Assembly: GCF_000005505.3 (NCBI RefSeq)
Contig: NC_016132.3
Span: forward strand, 5,642,001 to 5,706,000
Source of the DNA: Brachypodium distachyon
Taxonomy: Eukaryota > Streptophyta > Magnoliopsida > Poales > Poaceae
Length of the DNA stretch: 64,000 nucleotides
Reading direction: 5' to 3'
Part shown: positions 43,175 through 54,336 of the stretch, piece by piece
Numbering within the stretch: position 1 is the first letter of the stretch
Layout of the letters: each line of letters opens with the position of its first letter
The notes under the pieces: model-generated
Told to the model about the DNA's origin: nothing
Seen by the model: only the letters and a program-made list of their open reading frames with translations
Databases searched by the model: none
Translations under genes and position numbers: made by a program

Positions 43175-44185
43175 CATAACCCAACAGCCAAAAGAACTTC
43201 TCGACACTTCTTATTTTCCGTAACTCTTCATAGCACCTTCCCAATCTCCGCCTAAAATGTATTCACAAATCCTCTTCGAATAAATATGTGTGAGAAATAA
43301 ACTTCAAAACTACATGTGAGAAAAAATGGCATTTTGATTGATACGATCAAACCTGAACGTCGCATGCCTGGCTATGGCATTAAAAATATCTACTAAACAA
43401 TGATGACTCATGAAACTTGGCAACAGTCTCTGCTTCTTATGTAGGAGTAAGCATGTTTTGTATTTTTTTTCCAAGTTCAGCAGATATCTTCAAGAATTAA
43501 GAAACGGAGCGAGAAAAAATAAATCATTTAGCAATTATGTCATCTTATTTGCTATGTACATAATTGTTCACATGAAAGATTCAAATTGGTCAATGGACCA
43601 ATATGCAACTGCTTTATGCAATTCGCCAGACTATGCAAAAGAAATAGAGATTAAAACATGCAACAGCTAAATCCCACACCAAAGAGACAAATAGAGCCAT
43701 TAGCTACAACAAGATACACAATCAATGTAGCCAGATTAAGAAAAGGAAGTTCAGCTTGCGAGCTTCAGTTTTTTTAGTGCCACTTACACAAAAGTTCCAA
43801 GGCAATCTCTGTAACTTTTCATGCATAACGTTATCAAACAAATATGCAGAAGACAGGACTCGTGTACAAGTATAACAAAAGCCCACATTGCCATTCCTTG
43901 TAAAATGCAATTGACAATTACGCTCGAGCATGAACATGGTTATCTAGGAAATTCATATCAAAATGTGAAGTAAAATGTCCCATCTAATTCCTAAATGACC
44001 CAATAAATTATCTTCTGCCCGCCAAGTGAACCATCTTGAGCTAGCTGCACATATATACAATTGATATACCATCCTACACGCACTACAGTCTACAACAAAC
44101 CGGCAGTGTACAAGTTCACGGAAATTACTTACTGCTGAGGACTTTTACGTTCTGTCTATTGGCCAGATGTGGCTATAGAGGTGAA
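43175..44185. other. gene-free AT-rich stretch
   Basis: Sequence between the solo LTR and the Copia element; nothing recognised on either strand. Confidence 0.5.
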
Positions 44186-44376
44186 TGTAGAGAGTTAGAA
44201 GATTGAGAGAATGCACCGTGTGGTGCTGCCATACTCAGGCTCTCATATAAATAGAGTACAAGTTGTGGTGCTGCCATACTCAGGCTCTCATATAAATAGA
44301 GTACAAGTTGTGGTGCTGCCATACAAGTTACAACGTGGGGAGGTGGAGGCAACCGTTAGAGTGACACTACTCAACA
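44186..44376. repeat. Copia LTR (3' LTR in element orientation) with 45-bp tandem repeat
   Basis: This LTR is 191 bp against 114 bp for its partner. The excess comes from a 45-bp unit starting TGTGGTGCTGCCATACTCAG at 44219 and 44264, with a partial third at 44309. The unit includes the ATATAAAT region, so the putative promoter region is duplicated. Confidence 0.92.
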
Positions 44377-47300
44377 CCCTCCTGCAGTTCGTGCGTCGGA
44401 ATGTCGATGCACAAACTGGATCGAAACTCAGAAAAAGTGGATGCCGGCAACCCCTTCGTCATAATGTCAGCGAACTGCAGCGTCGTGGGCACATGCAGGA
44501 CACGGAGCTGGCCAAGCGCGACCTTCTCTCGCACAAAATGAATGTCGAGCTCGATGTGCTTCGTGCGTCGATGGTGAACTGGGTTGGCAGCCATGTAGAC
44601 AGATGAGATATTGTCACAGTAGACGACGGTCACGCGGTCGAGGGGAACATGGAGCTCGCCGAGGAGCTGGCGAAGCCAGCAGCTCTCCGCAACTGCGTTG
44701 GCCACGCCGCGGTACTCCGCCTCGGCACTAGAGCGGGAGACAGTGGGCTGGCGCTTCGACGATCATGACACCAGTGCGTCACCAAGGAACACCGCATACC
44801 CGGAAGTCGAGCGGCGAGTGTCGGGACACCCGGCCCAGTCAGCGTCGGAGTAGGCGACAAGGTCCAGCTGCGATGACCGCCGGAGATGCAGACCAAGAGT
44901 CGTGGTGCCGCGAACATAGCGCAGGATGCGCTTCACCAGGGGAGCGTGCATGTAGAGACACGCCTGTTGCACGGCATACTGGAGATCTGGGCGTGTCATC
45001 GTGAGGTACTGGAGAGCCCCGACGAGTCTCCTGTACCCAGACGCGTCGGAGACCGGTGCGCCGGAGTCGGCATCCAACTTGGCGCGTGTGTCGATCGGCG
45101 TGGAGACGGGCTTGCAGACGGTCATGCAGGAACACTCGAGGAGGTCCTCCGCGTACTGTGCATGGTCGAGGAAGAAGCCGGCTGAGCTCCTGGAGACATG
45201 GATGCCGAGGAAGAACCGCAGTGGCCCCAAGTCCTTCATGGAGAACTTGGCGCTGAGCTGGGCGGTGACCGTGTGCAGCAGGATGTCGGAGGAGGCCGTG
45301 AGGACGATGTCATCGACGTAGAGGAGCAGGAACGCCGTGTCAGCACCGCGGCGGAGCACGTACAAGGAGTGGTCCGACTTGGTGACGGAGAAGCCGATGG
45401 AGCGCAGAAATGCCGTGAAGCGGTCGTACCACGCATGAGGCGCCTGCTTGAGCGATACAGGGAGTGATCGAGCAGGCACACATGGTCGGGGTGGCGCTCG
45501 TCGACGAAACCAGCTGGTTGCTGACAGTAGACGCGCTCCTGGAGGAAGGCGTTGTTCACGTCCATCTGGTGGACCGGCCAGTCCCGAGCAGCAGCCACAG
45601 CAAGGACGGTGCGGATTGTGGCGGATTTGACGATCGGGCTGAAGGTCTCGTCGAAGTCGACGCCCGGCCACTGAGAGAAGCCGCGAAGAACCCAGCACGC
45701 TTTGTAGCGGTCGAGGCTGCCATCTGGCCGAAGTTTGTGCCGAAACAGCCACTTGCCAGAAACAATGTTCGCACCGGCTGGTCGAGGCACCAAAGTCCAG
45801 GTGCGGTTCGCCATCAGCGCCCGGTACTTGTCCTGCATTGCGGTTAGCCAACAGGGATCTCGCAAAGCTGCACGCACAGAGGTAGGGAGGGGGGAGAAGG
45901 AAGGAGTGGTGGAGGTGGTCAGGCTGTATTTGGGGTTGGGCATGAAAATGCCCGATTGTGCGCGGGTGCGCATGGTGTGCGTGGGGAGTGGGGCTGGTGT
46001 GGGTGCGACAGGAGCGGCGACAGGATCGGGAGAAGCTGACGCGGCAGGTGAGGCATCAGGGGGGTGTGATGGGGAAGTGGTTGGGATTGGTAGGGGCGAG
46101 ATCAGGGGCAGAGGGCGGGGAAGTGGGTTGTTGCGATGGGGGGGGGGGGGGAGCGAGTCTGCTGCGGCAGGGGCGCGGCAGGAACTGTCTGCCGTGGCAG
46201 GGGCACGGCAGGATGGATCTGCCGAGGCAGGAGCCCGGTAGGACGAGGCTGCCGCGGCAGGGGGTTGGAGGCAAAAGGGAAGATCTGCTCATCGAAGTGG
46301 ACATGGCGGGACATGATGACGCGATGGGTGGAGTAGTCGTAGCACCGGTATCCCTTGTGATCGGGGGAATACCCGAGGAAAGTGCATGCAGTGGAGCGCG
46401 GGGAAAGTTTGTGCGGCGTAGTGGGGAGAGTGTTAGGATAGCAGAGGCAACCAAACACGCGTAGGGGAGTGTAGTCAGGGGGCACGCCGTAGAGAAGCTC
46501 GAACGGTATGATGAGTTGGCGAGGGCGACAGGGACAACGGTTGAGCAGAAAAGTGGCCGTGGCCAGAGCCTCAGCCCAGAACCGCGGAGGCATGGAAGCA
46601 TGAAAGAGCAAGGTGCGGGTGATGTCATTGAGTGTGCGAAGAGTGCGTTCAGCGTGTCTGTTTTGTGGGGACGTGTAGGGGCAAGACATGCGAAGTTGGA
46701 TGACGTGAGCGGCAAAGAATTCCCAGCTAGAGAGATTGTCGAACTCGCGGCCATTGTCGGACTGTATGGTGAGGAGGGGGAGGTGGAAATGTGTTTGCAG
46801 GAAGGCGTGGAAATGTGTTTGCAGGAAGGCGTGGAAACGTTTGATCGCTGGAAAAACATCGGACTTGCGGCGAAGTGGTACGGTCCAAGAGAAGTGGCTA
46901 TAGTCATTGAGCGGCAACAAGTAATACTGAAAGCCAGAAACACTAGATACAGGAGACGTCCAAACATCACAATGAACAAAACTAAAAGGAACAAAGGAAA
47001 CATGGTTTGACAAACTGAAAGGTAAACGAGTGTTTTGCCTATGCGACAAGCGTGACAAGTATGGGAGGTGGTGGCGGGTTGGCGAGGCGCGACATGTCGA
47101 AGAACACCAGAGAGTGACTCGCCTCCGGGGTGACCCAAACGTTGGTGCCAGAGATTGGCGTGCGTCGTGGCGGTGTGGAGGCTGAGGTGCGGCTTGGGGC
47201 GGAGCGGGTACAGATCATCATCGGAATCGTCACATCGGAGCAGAACCTCTCGGGTGCGCCGATCCTTGACAGAAAAACCACAATCATCAAACTCAAAATT

Positions 47301-48754
47301 CATGGGATTCTGACGAGCGAGACATTTAACAGAGATTAGGTTTTTGATGAGGGAGGGAGAAACAAGAACGTTGTGCAGAGTGAGGGGGGAGGTAGACATG
47401 GGAATGGAGAGGCTACCAGTGTGCGACACAGCTAGCGAGGAACCGTTGCCAACGACAATGCGAGAACTCGTAGAGGGGCGGAGAGTGGTGAGCATGCCAG
47501 GATCCGAGGTCATGTGAGCAGTGGCGCCAGTGTCCATGTACCAGTCGCCCATCGACGGCGTCGCAGACTGCATCGAGAGGGCGTTGAGGGCCTAGATGAG
47601 ACCCTGCTGATCCCAGGCAGGTGCAGAAGGAGCAGGGAAAGGAGGCGGGGCAGAAGGGTACGCGGGCGGTGCTGGAACATGAGTCGACGAGCCAGCGAAC
47701 GCGGGCGGCGCCAGGGGCCGTGGGCCGCGGCCCAAGGATCCCCGATCCAGGAGCATGAGGACGCCATGGCACGGGCCAGGAGTGAACCAAGCCGGTCCAG
47801 GGGTTGGTGTTGGGTGCAGGTAGAGGAGGTGCCGACGTGCCCGAGCGGTTGAATCCCTGGGCCAGCGTGGATCCGCCCTGCGGCTGCTTGCCCTTCCCTT
47901 TGCCCTTGTTCTTGCCACCGCGGTTGGTGGAGGTGGAGCCGGAGCCGGTGTTGCTGTTGGTGGCCACCGCATGGAGGGCGGTGTTGTGGGAGACCCGGGC
48001 AGTAGACTTGCGAGTCTCCTCCAGGGAGAGGAACGCACGGCACTCGAGGAAGGAGGGGAAGGGCGTCCGGCCGACGAGGATCGGGATGTAGACGTGGAAG
48101 TGCTCATCGAGGCCGCGGAACATCTGCATCACCAGCTATCGATCTGTGAGGGGCTCGCCGAGGTCACAAAATTGGTCGGCATACTCCTTGAGGCGGCCAA
48201 AGCACGTGAGCACGGGCAAGTCGCCCTGTTCAAGGGTGTGGAGGGCGTTGCCGATGTAGATCGCCCGCACCTCCATGTTGTCGAGGAAGAGGCCGTGCAC
48301 GGCTTGCTAGACGGTGGACGCAGTCGGTGCGGGGACGATGATGAGGCCGAGAATTTCCGGTGACACACGGAAATAGATCCAGGAGACGATGAGGGCGTCG
48401 TCCTGGAGCCACACGGGGTCGTGGGGCTGAGCGTCGCCGGTGAGGTGATCGGCGAGCCCGATCTGCTGCAGGAGCAGTTTGAACATGAGGCGTCAGGGGG
48501 TGTAGTTGGGCGGCTGGAGTTGAAGAACCAGCGGCACGCGCTCGCCAATGACCACGGCGTCATGGCGGTTGGGAGCAGGCGCACCCAGGGCGCCCGCAGC
48601 GGCGCCCGCACCGGCGCTGGTGGAGGAAGAGAGAAGGCCAACAGCAGGGGAGTGAAGACCGGGGGAGCCGAGGACGTGGGCGCCGGCGGCGTCGAACGCG
48701 GCGGTGAGGCCGCGGCCGCGACCGGTAGGGGGTGGGGGAGTCAGAGTCATGGCG
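44367..48754 (-). pseudogene. Copia gag-pol polyprotein, frameshifted
   Basis: On the minus strand from 48754: a gag part (HTLEQGDLPVLTCFGRLKEY, then Gly/Lys-rich GKNKGKGKGKQPQGG). The protease active site is DTGATAHM (around 47530), followed by a GAG-pre-integrase domain (NLWHQRLGHPGG). The integrase core has HCDVWTSP, QSDNGREFDN and the Glu block NRHAERTLRTLN (about 46970-46620). Reverse transcriptase has WLFRHKLRPDGS, QMDVNNAFLQ and LLYVDDIVL (YVDD near 45309-45320). RNase H follows (DADWAGCPDTRRSTSGYAV, YCDNISSVYMAANP). Visible damage includes in-frame stops in gag near 48494, 48309 and 48137, frameshifts near 47037 and 45455, and a stop at 44763. A 24-bp tandem duplication repeats HAFLQTHF inside integrase. 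The element cannot encode an intact polyprotein. Confidence 0.88.
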
Positions 48755-48809
48755 AGGTGGAGCAGCGGAAGTGGGATCGTGAGCAGTTAGAACCCAGCGA
48801 CTGATACCA

Positions 48810-48923
48810 TGTAGAGAGTTAGAAGATTGAGAGAATGCAGCCATACTCAGGCTCTCATATAAATAGAGTACAAGTTACAACGTGAGGAGGTGGAGGCAAC
48901 CGTTAGACTGACACTACTCAACA
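48810..48923. repeat. Copia LTR (5' LTR in element orientation)
   Basis: A 114-bp LTR with TG...CA ends next to the primer-binding site. It has the single, presumably ancestral, copy of the segment that is amplified in the other LTR. Confidence 0.92.
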
Positions 48924-49030
48924 GTGAATCTGCTAGGCTCCAGCAGCCACCGTCGTGCGTCTCAGCCGCCTACTTTTATCTGATTGGTTGAGAGGCGTGA
49001 GGGGACGGGCTGGAGCAAGGGAACGCTAGC

Positions 49031-49240
49031 GGCCTGATCCACCGAAGCCCTCGTGCTGCGACAGGAGCAAGTGAGGCAGCACGGGGTCCGACGACAGCCT
49101 GATGCGTGGCAGGGGTGGCCTGATCTGACGGGAGCCCTCGAGCGGTGACGGACGGGAGTGAGGCGGCGCGGGGTCCGGAAAGGGCCTGATGCGAGGAGGC
49201 GATGATCTGATCCGGTGGCAGCCCTCGTGCGGCAACGGAT
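49031..49240. repeat. ~86-bp GC-rich tandem repeat, 2.5 copies
   Basis: Units starting GGCCTGATC at 49031 and 49117 and a diverged third near 49203 share GAGCCCTCG and GCGGGGTCCG-like blocks. The block sits just outside the Copia element. No coding sense is seen. Confidence 0.75.
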
Positions 49241-50250
49241 GCGAGGAAGAGACGTAAAGTATTAACTTCTCTTCAGACTTCAGACTTTCAGAGCGTAAAT
49301 ATGGTAGTGTTCACTCAATCGTCACCACTCTCATCAAGTCATCATGGAATAACACCCCATTTTTCCAGCAAGAACCACATGAGCGACCACTGAGGTAAAG
49401 TTACTATAGAAAGAGATCAACCAAATCTATTATATACTAAAGGCAATATGAGTGGTACCGAGAAGATCCTGATCCACATCATCAGTATTATTTAGACAGT
49501 TAGAACGTTAATTTTATGGCCAAGATCTAACGAGAGAAATAAATTTTGTAGACTCGGAATGGCTGTCACGGACCAAAAGTCCGGCTTTATCACGACCGAA
49601 ATAATTAAAAGATTGAGGAAATTTACGGTAACTGCACGGGCTCCCGTCGCACGCACGCATGCTGCCGCCTGTCTAGATCAAGAGCGCGTCTGACTCCCTG
49701 TCTTGCCATCCTCAGTTTGTCCAGGGGCAAGCTCAAAAAACAAAAGGAATTGTCCAAGGCAGCGGAGGGAATAAAGAAAACTTCCAATAGAAAAAGAAAA
49801 TGGCAAGTAGCATTGCTTTCCCATCTAAGAAGTATTTATCTATTACAATATGTCATCTCAATCTCAAGTACAAACCGTCGGTTGCTTCAATATTTGTGTC
49901 TATTTATTTTGAATCACAATGAAAAATCCGCAGAGTCATCTTCTATATCTAAGTAGAAGCAACCCACTACTAGATTTATCTAAATATGCAAGAATGCCAC
50001 ATCATTATATAATTAATTTGTTCACACCTATTTAATGAAAAACCCATATTTTGCACATGCATGCATGTTACTTCCATCAAGCTATTCCCACTAAGTGAAA
50101 AATTTAATATTTTTCAATTTTAAATACTCTTTGTGTTAACTAAAAATTTCCGCAACAACGTGCGGGGCATCATCTAGTTCATATAACATGTGTGACACGC
50201 CATATCAGGGAAAGACCAAAGTCGGCAGGTGATTTGAACTTTAATTTTGA
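49241..50250. other. gene-free stretch
   Basis: Intergenic sequence between the tandem repeat and the Mutator-type element; no domain, RNA gene or complete transposon was recognised. Confidence 0.5.
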
Positions 50251-51424
50251 GAGTTAAATGCACGGCATGTCCTAAAAGTATTGGCGTGGTGTCATCTAGG
50301 TCCTAATAGTATGAAATTGCAGTTTTGGATCCTAAAAGTACTTTAAGTGTGTCACCGGACGGTGCTAAACATGCCGGAGCAGGTCTGACCTGCCCACGTG
50401 TCCTGTTGACCAACTCTGACCGGCCATGTAGGATTAAGAAAGGATACTCAATTTTGCAATTTGCCCCCAAAAAATCCCCCCACCCCCGAATCGCGGCCCT
50501 CTCTCTTCTTTTTGGTCGGCTTTCGGAGCGCGACCATGCCGCTCGCGGCGGGCTTTAGGCGCAGCCACGTGCGGGCGATAGCGGCGGGGGCTCACCGGAG
50601 AGCGGCGGCTGGGCTACGTGGAGAGGAAGAGGAAGGAGGGCGGCTCACAGTGGGCTCGAGGGGAATCGACGGTCGGAGGAGGGAGGCCGGCGCAGTGCAG
50701 AGGATAATGGCAACGGCGGTGGATTCATCGTCGGAAATGGGGAAGACGGCAGCAGATCCGTCGCCTCGAAGCATGACGGGGTGCGCCGAGTGGTCCTATG
50801 GATGCGCTCCTGCACGGTGAAGCAACAGCGTCGACGGCGAGGGAGACGCGGTGCTGGAGGCAGCCGGCGATTGGGAGCTCGCGGCGGTGGTGAGGAATAA
50901 CGACGCGGGGGAGATGCGGTGCGCAGGAGCTCCGGAAAAGGGCGGATCCGACCTCGGGGAGTCGAGGCGGTCCTTGCAGTCAGTTCAACGAGGCGACGGC
51001 TTCGAGCCCGATGGCGCATGGCCGGAGCTCGGGAAGATGATGTCCGCGTGGCACTTGAGCGCGCACGGGCCTAGGCGGTTCGGATGAGAGGGAATCGCAA
51101 GGCTGGGGCCTAGCCAGCGCTGCGTAGACGAGTTTGCCAAAACTAGAAGAGGAGGCGGCCATGCGAGAAAGAAGAGAGAGGGCCGTGATTTGGGTTGGGG
51201 AATTTTCGGGGGCAAATTGCAAATTTGAGTATTCTTTCTTAATCCTACGTGGCTGGCCGGCGCTGGTGAACGCAACACGTGGGTAGGTCAGACTTGCTCT
51301 AGCCTGTTTAGGACCGCCGGTGACACATTTAAAGTACTTTTATGATCCAAAACTGCATTTTAATAGTATTAGGACCTACATGACACCACGCCAATACTTT
51401 TAGGACCTGCCATGCATTTAACTC
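50251..51424. mobile_element. non-autonomous Mutator-type element with ~260-bp TIRs
   Basis: The ends are GAGTTAAATGCACGGCATG (50251) and its inverted counterpart CATGCATTTAACTC (ending 51424). Inverted similarity continues for roughly 260 bp on each side, through AAGTATTGGCGTGGTGTCAT, CAGTTTTGGATC and CAATTTGCCCCC to GGCCCTCTCTCTTCTTT. The flanking 9-mers TAATTTTGA and TAACTTTAA agree at seven of nine positions, fitting a 9-bp Mutator target duplication with two later mutations. The core (about 50520-51160) is GC-rich and has open frames but no domain I recognise. It could be a captured gene fragment (Pack-MULE) or simple filler. No transposase is present. Confidence 0.75.
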
Positions 51425-54336
51425 TAACTTTAAATAGTAACCTAACTTCACCTATAAAACGATCAATCAGTTCATGCAAAAGCTGATCGACCAGTGAGAT
51501 CATGATCAACTAAATAATATATCGTTTCAGTTTTGAACATGATCTGACTCAATATACTTTCGTACTTACTATATATGTCGGGGTTGATTAATTATGTGTT
51601 TCTAAGTCATGTAAATAATATAACAATACAAATATGTGTGAGTCAAAAAATGAAAATGCACAAATATTTCTCGCAATACTAAAAGCAGAGGTGTACTGAG
51701 AGGAGGCATCACGTTGATCTACATCATTAGAATTAGTTAAACCTTTACATATTAATTATATCTAAACATCAATGTTTAATGAGGGAAGATATGTTTATTG
51801 GACTAGCATGGAAATCAAATTGGTTTAGCATAAAACGTCAAATTAGTCTACGGCCCACCCAGACCCAATATGTTGCGGTTAGTGTTAAAATACGTTAGAC
51901 GATCAATATTTTACGACCTCTCGTGTTTATTTTCGTTGTTCCTTCACGAATCATGAGAGCAGTAAATAGTAAGAGCATCTCCATTCGTCATAATCTATTC
52001 CTTTTTGCGGGGATGAGTTATTAGCCGGCATTTGAAAATTATAACTATTATCAATACATGATCCCAAAATTTAACCCTGGCTACGAATTGACATCATGTA
52101 GTTAGGAAATGACTGCTAGGAAACCAAACACGTCCTTATCAAATATTGCTACAAAGTACCGCAGAAAACAAACATCTAGCTCAATTGTGATAGTATATTC
52201 AAGTAAAACTTTAAAATCTTGTATTATGACTTATTATCAAGAAAAATCCTACCTACTAATATAACTTGGCATACACACGATTATCAGTGCGAATAACCGA
52301 TCCACCTATTTCCGCATGTGAACTTGAATTTTGTTTACAAATGTTATGTATATCACCTCTGATCAACCGTGTTAGGTAAATACTAGCGGTCGATGGGTGA
52401 TCTGAATTTTAACTACAAAAAGTAAGGTAATATCACATACCAATAATCAATTCGTCTGATGCAAAAGGTTGATCGACCAGTCGACGTGCGACCTAACCTT
52501 CAGTTCTTGATTTCAGTATAAAAAATACAGATAAAACACCGTCTCATGTTCAAAACAAATTTGACTCAATATACTACCGTACTTCTAGGGGTTGTGAGAT
52601 CGATTAATTATAATTTTCTAAATATGCTGGGGGTTCATTAATCCTGTCTTTTTAGCAACGTTTCCCGCACAATTGCGCTGGACACCATGCTAGTTCAAGA
52701 AACAGTATTAGCAACGCTACGTGAACTTTATTAGGTGTACTCCTGTTCCCTTGCAGCCTCTAGGATTTCCATGGCCATCAAACTATCCAAGCCTCTCTTG
52801 CCCATCAACTAATATTACTTCGTCCATTTTCAGGCAGTGAAAACTCGACAGACGGACAGAGAATCTAGATATTTCGTGTGAGTCATAAAAGCTAAGCCAA
52901 GTTGTAGAGCATATGAAGGCTTTCCCGCAAGACTAAACACAACACTCTGTTATGGCGGGGCAGATATTTAAATTTTGGAATATATAATTGATCATCACTA
53001 CAAAATTTAGAAGGGTAAAGTCAGCTGAGCCTGTGCTTGTTCTGTCTACATTTGTCTGATATTTAAATATTGTGTCTGTGGCAGTAAAAATATTCTTCAA
53101 GCATGGATCAGATCTGAACTAGGCAACCAATCAGGTGATAAGACGAGGTAAAGTTGATCTGATAAATGGTCAAGCATTTAAGAACAAGATGGTTTGGTAA
53201 CCGTCACAAGATCGAAGGATGAATCAAAGCCCTAAACACAGAGCCATGTTTGCGAGTTTAGAAGGTACTACAACATGAGGATACAACCCTCTGAGAAATT
53301 CAGAAGAATCAACACAATGGTTGACATAGAAAACAATACAGTAGAAAACTACTTAAGTTGAAAAAGAGAAGGACAATACCAGTTACGTAGGCATACCTGT
53401 CACAATCATAATGCCCTTCGCTAACCATACAAATTTGAGCGGCTTCCTGTTAGATTACATCTGGTCACATGGTTAATTGCCTTTTGCTAACCAAAAAAAA
53501 ATTGAGTGGGCTTATTACATCTGGTAAGATGGTAAAGTGCCTGCAAGATCAGTATATATTACAACAATATCAGCAACTGCTGGAACATGAAACATCAAGC
53601 AGCTCTAGAATGCAGAGAAGGGAATCAAGAGACATTTGCCTCTCGTCTGATTGCTCTGATGCAAATTCAACAATCGCAGCATGCCTCGTGCTACTGAAAG
53701 AAATACTAACAACTTCACTGATCGACCAAAAAAGATTCTGTATGTAAACATGCCTATTTCTAGAAGTTGCAGCTGTGACCCATAAGTTTCCATGAATAAA
53801 ACCTGGATCTCTATGGATAAGTGAACACTTGATCATATTGAACATTGTCGGCCAAGTCCGAAGTTGCAACTAGCGTCAACACTGGTTTAGTCAAACCCTT
53901 TTTTTGGCGTTACTTTTGGACTGCACGTCTGCACAAGCTTCATAGGAATGCACAAGGGTCAAAAATAGGCTTATGAGCTCTTGGAGTCCTCTTGGTCAGT
54001 TCCTCAACACATTCTATCATTTATCTTGCTACAAAATGGTATCTCAAAATCAAATAGAAGTCACCGGCATATTTCACTTTGTGTGACACTGCTGGAGACT
54101 GTACTACCACTTGTTAGCAAACTCAGGCAAATACGAGGTAGAACTACAAGGAGGGATGTTCAAGCAAGGTTTTCTCTAATTTATGGTCTAAACAGGTCCT
54201 ATATCTACAGGGAAGGGTTCATGATAGTAAAAGAAATCTGAACACGAGTTCAGATCACAACTCATCAACAAACAACTAAAGTCCTAGCTGCCATAAATAA
54301 AGCTGGCTTTTCAATATTTGGTCCTCACTCCTAGCC
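51425..54336. other. gene-free stretch downstream of SRK copy 3
   Basis: AT-rich intergenic sequence. Two similar but diverged blocks occur near 51460-51620 and 52440-52640 (GATCGACCAGT, TTGACTCAATATACT). A ~63-bp imperfect duplication lies at 53410-53530 (CTAACCATACAAATTTGAG and TTACATCTGGT blocks). No gene was recognised. Confidence 0.5.

Larger units (their letters stand above)
44186..48923 (-). mobile_element. complete Copia retrotransposon with very short LTRs
   Basis: The LTRs are at 44186-44376 and 48810-48923, both running TGTAGAGAG to CTACTCAACA, which is TGTTGAGTAG to CTCTCTACA in element orientation. The target duplication GTGAA is perfect (44181-44185 and 48924-48928). On the minus strand the primer-binding site TGGTATCAG lies directly inside the 48810 LTR (48809-48801), and a purine tract CTGCAGGAGGG lies by the other LTR. 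In the aligned LTR parts I see two substitutions (in the ACAACGTGRGGAGG and TTAGASTGACAC blocks), implying a moderately recent insertion. The longer LTR has a 45-bp tandem amplification. Coding capacity is broken. Confidence 0.93.

Noticed and set aside
50461..50820. 119-codon frame in the core of the Mutator-type element
   Set aside because: It starts partly in the TIR, has low-complexity composition and no similarity I recognise; the core may still be captured DNA, but this frame alone does not support a gene.
53570..53869. 99-codon minus-strand frame downstream of SRK copy 3
   Set aside because: No domain, Ser/Leu-rich random composition and no conserved start.
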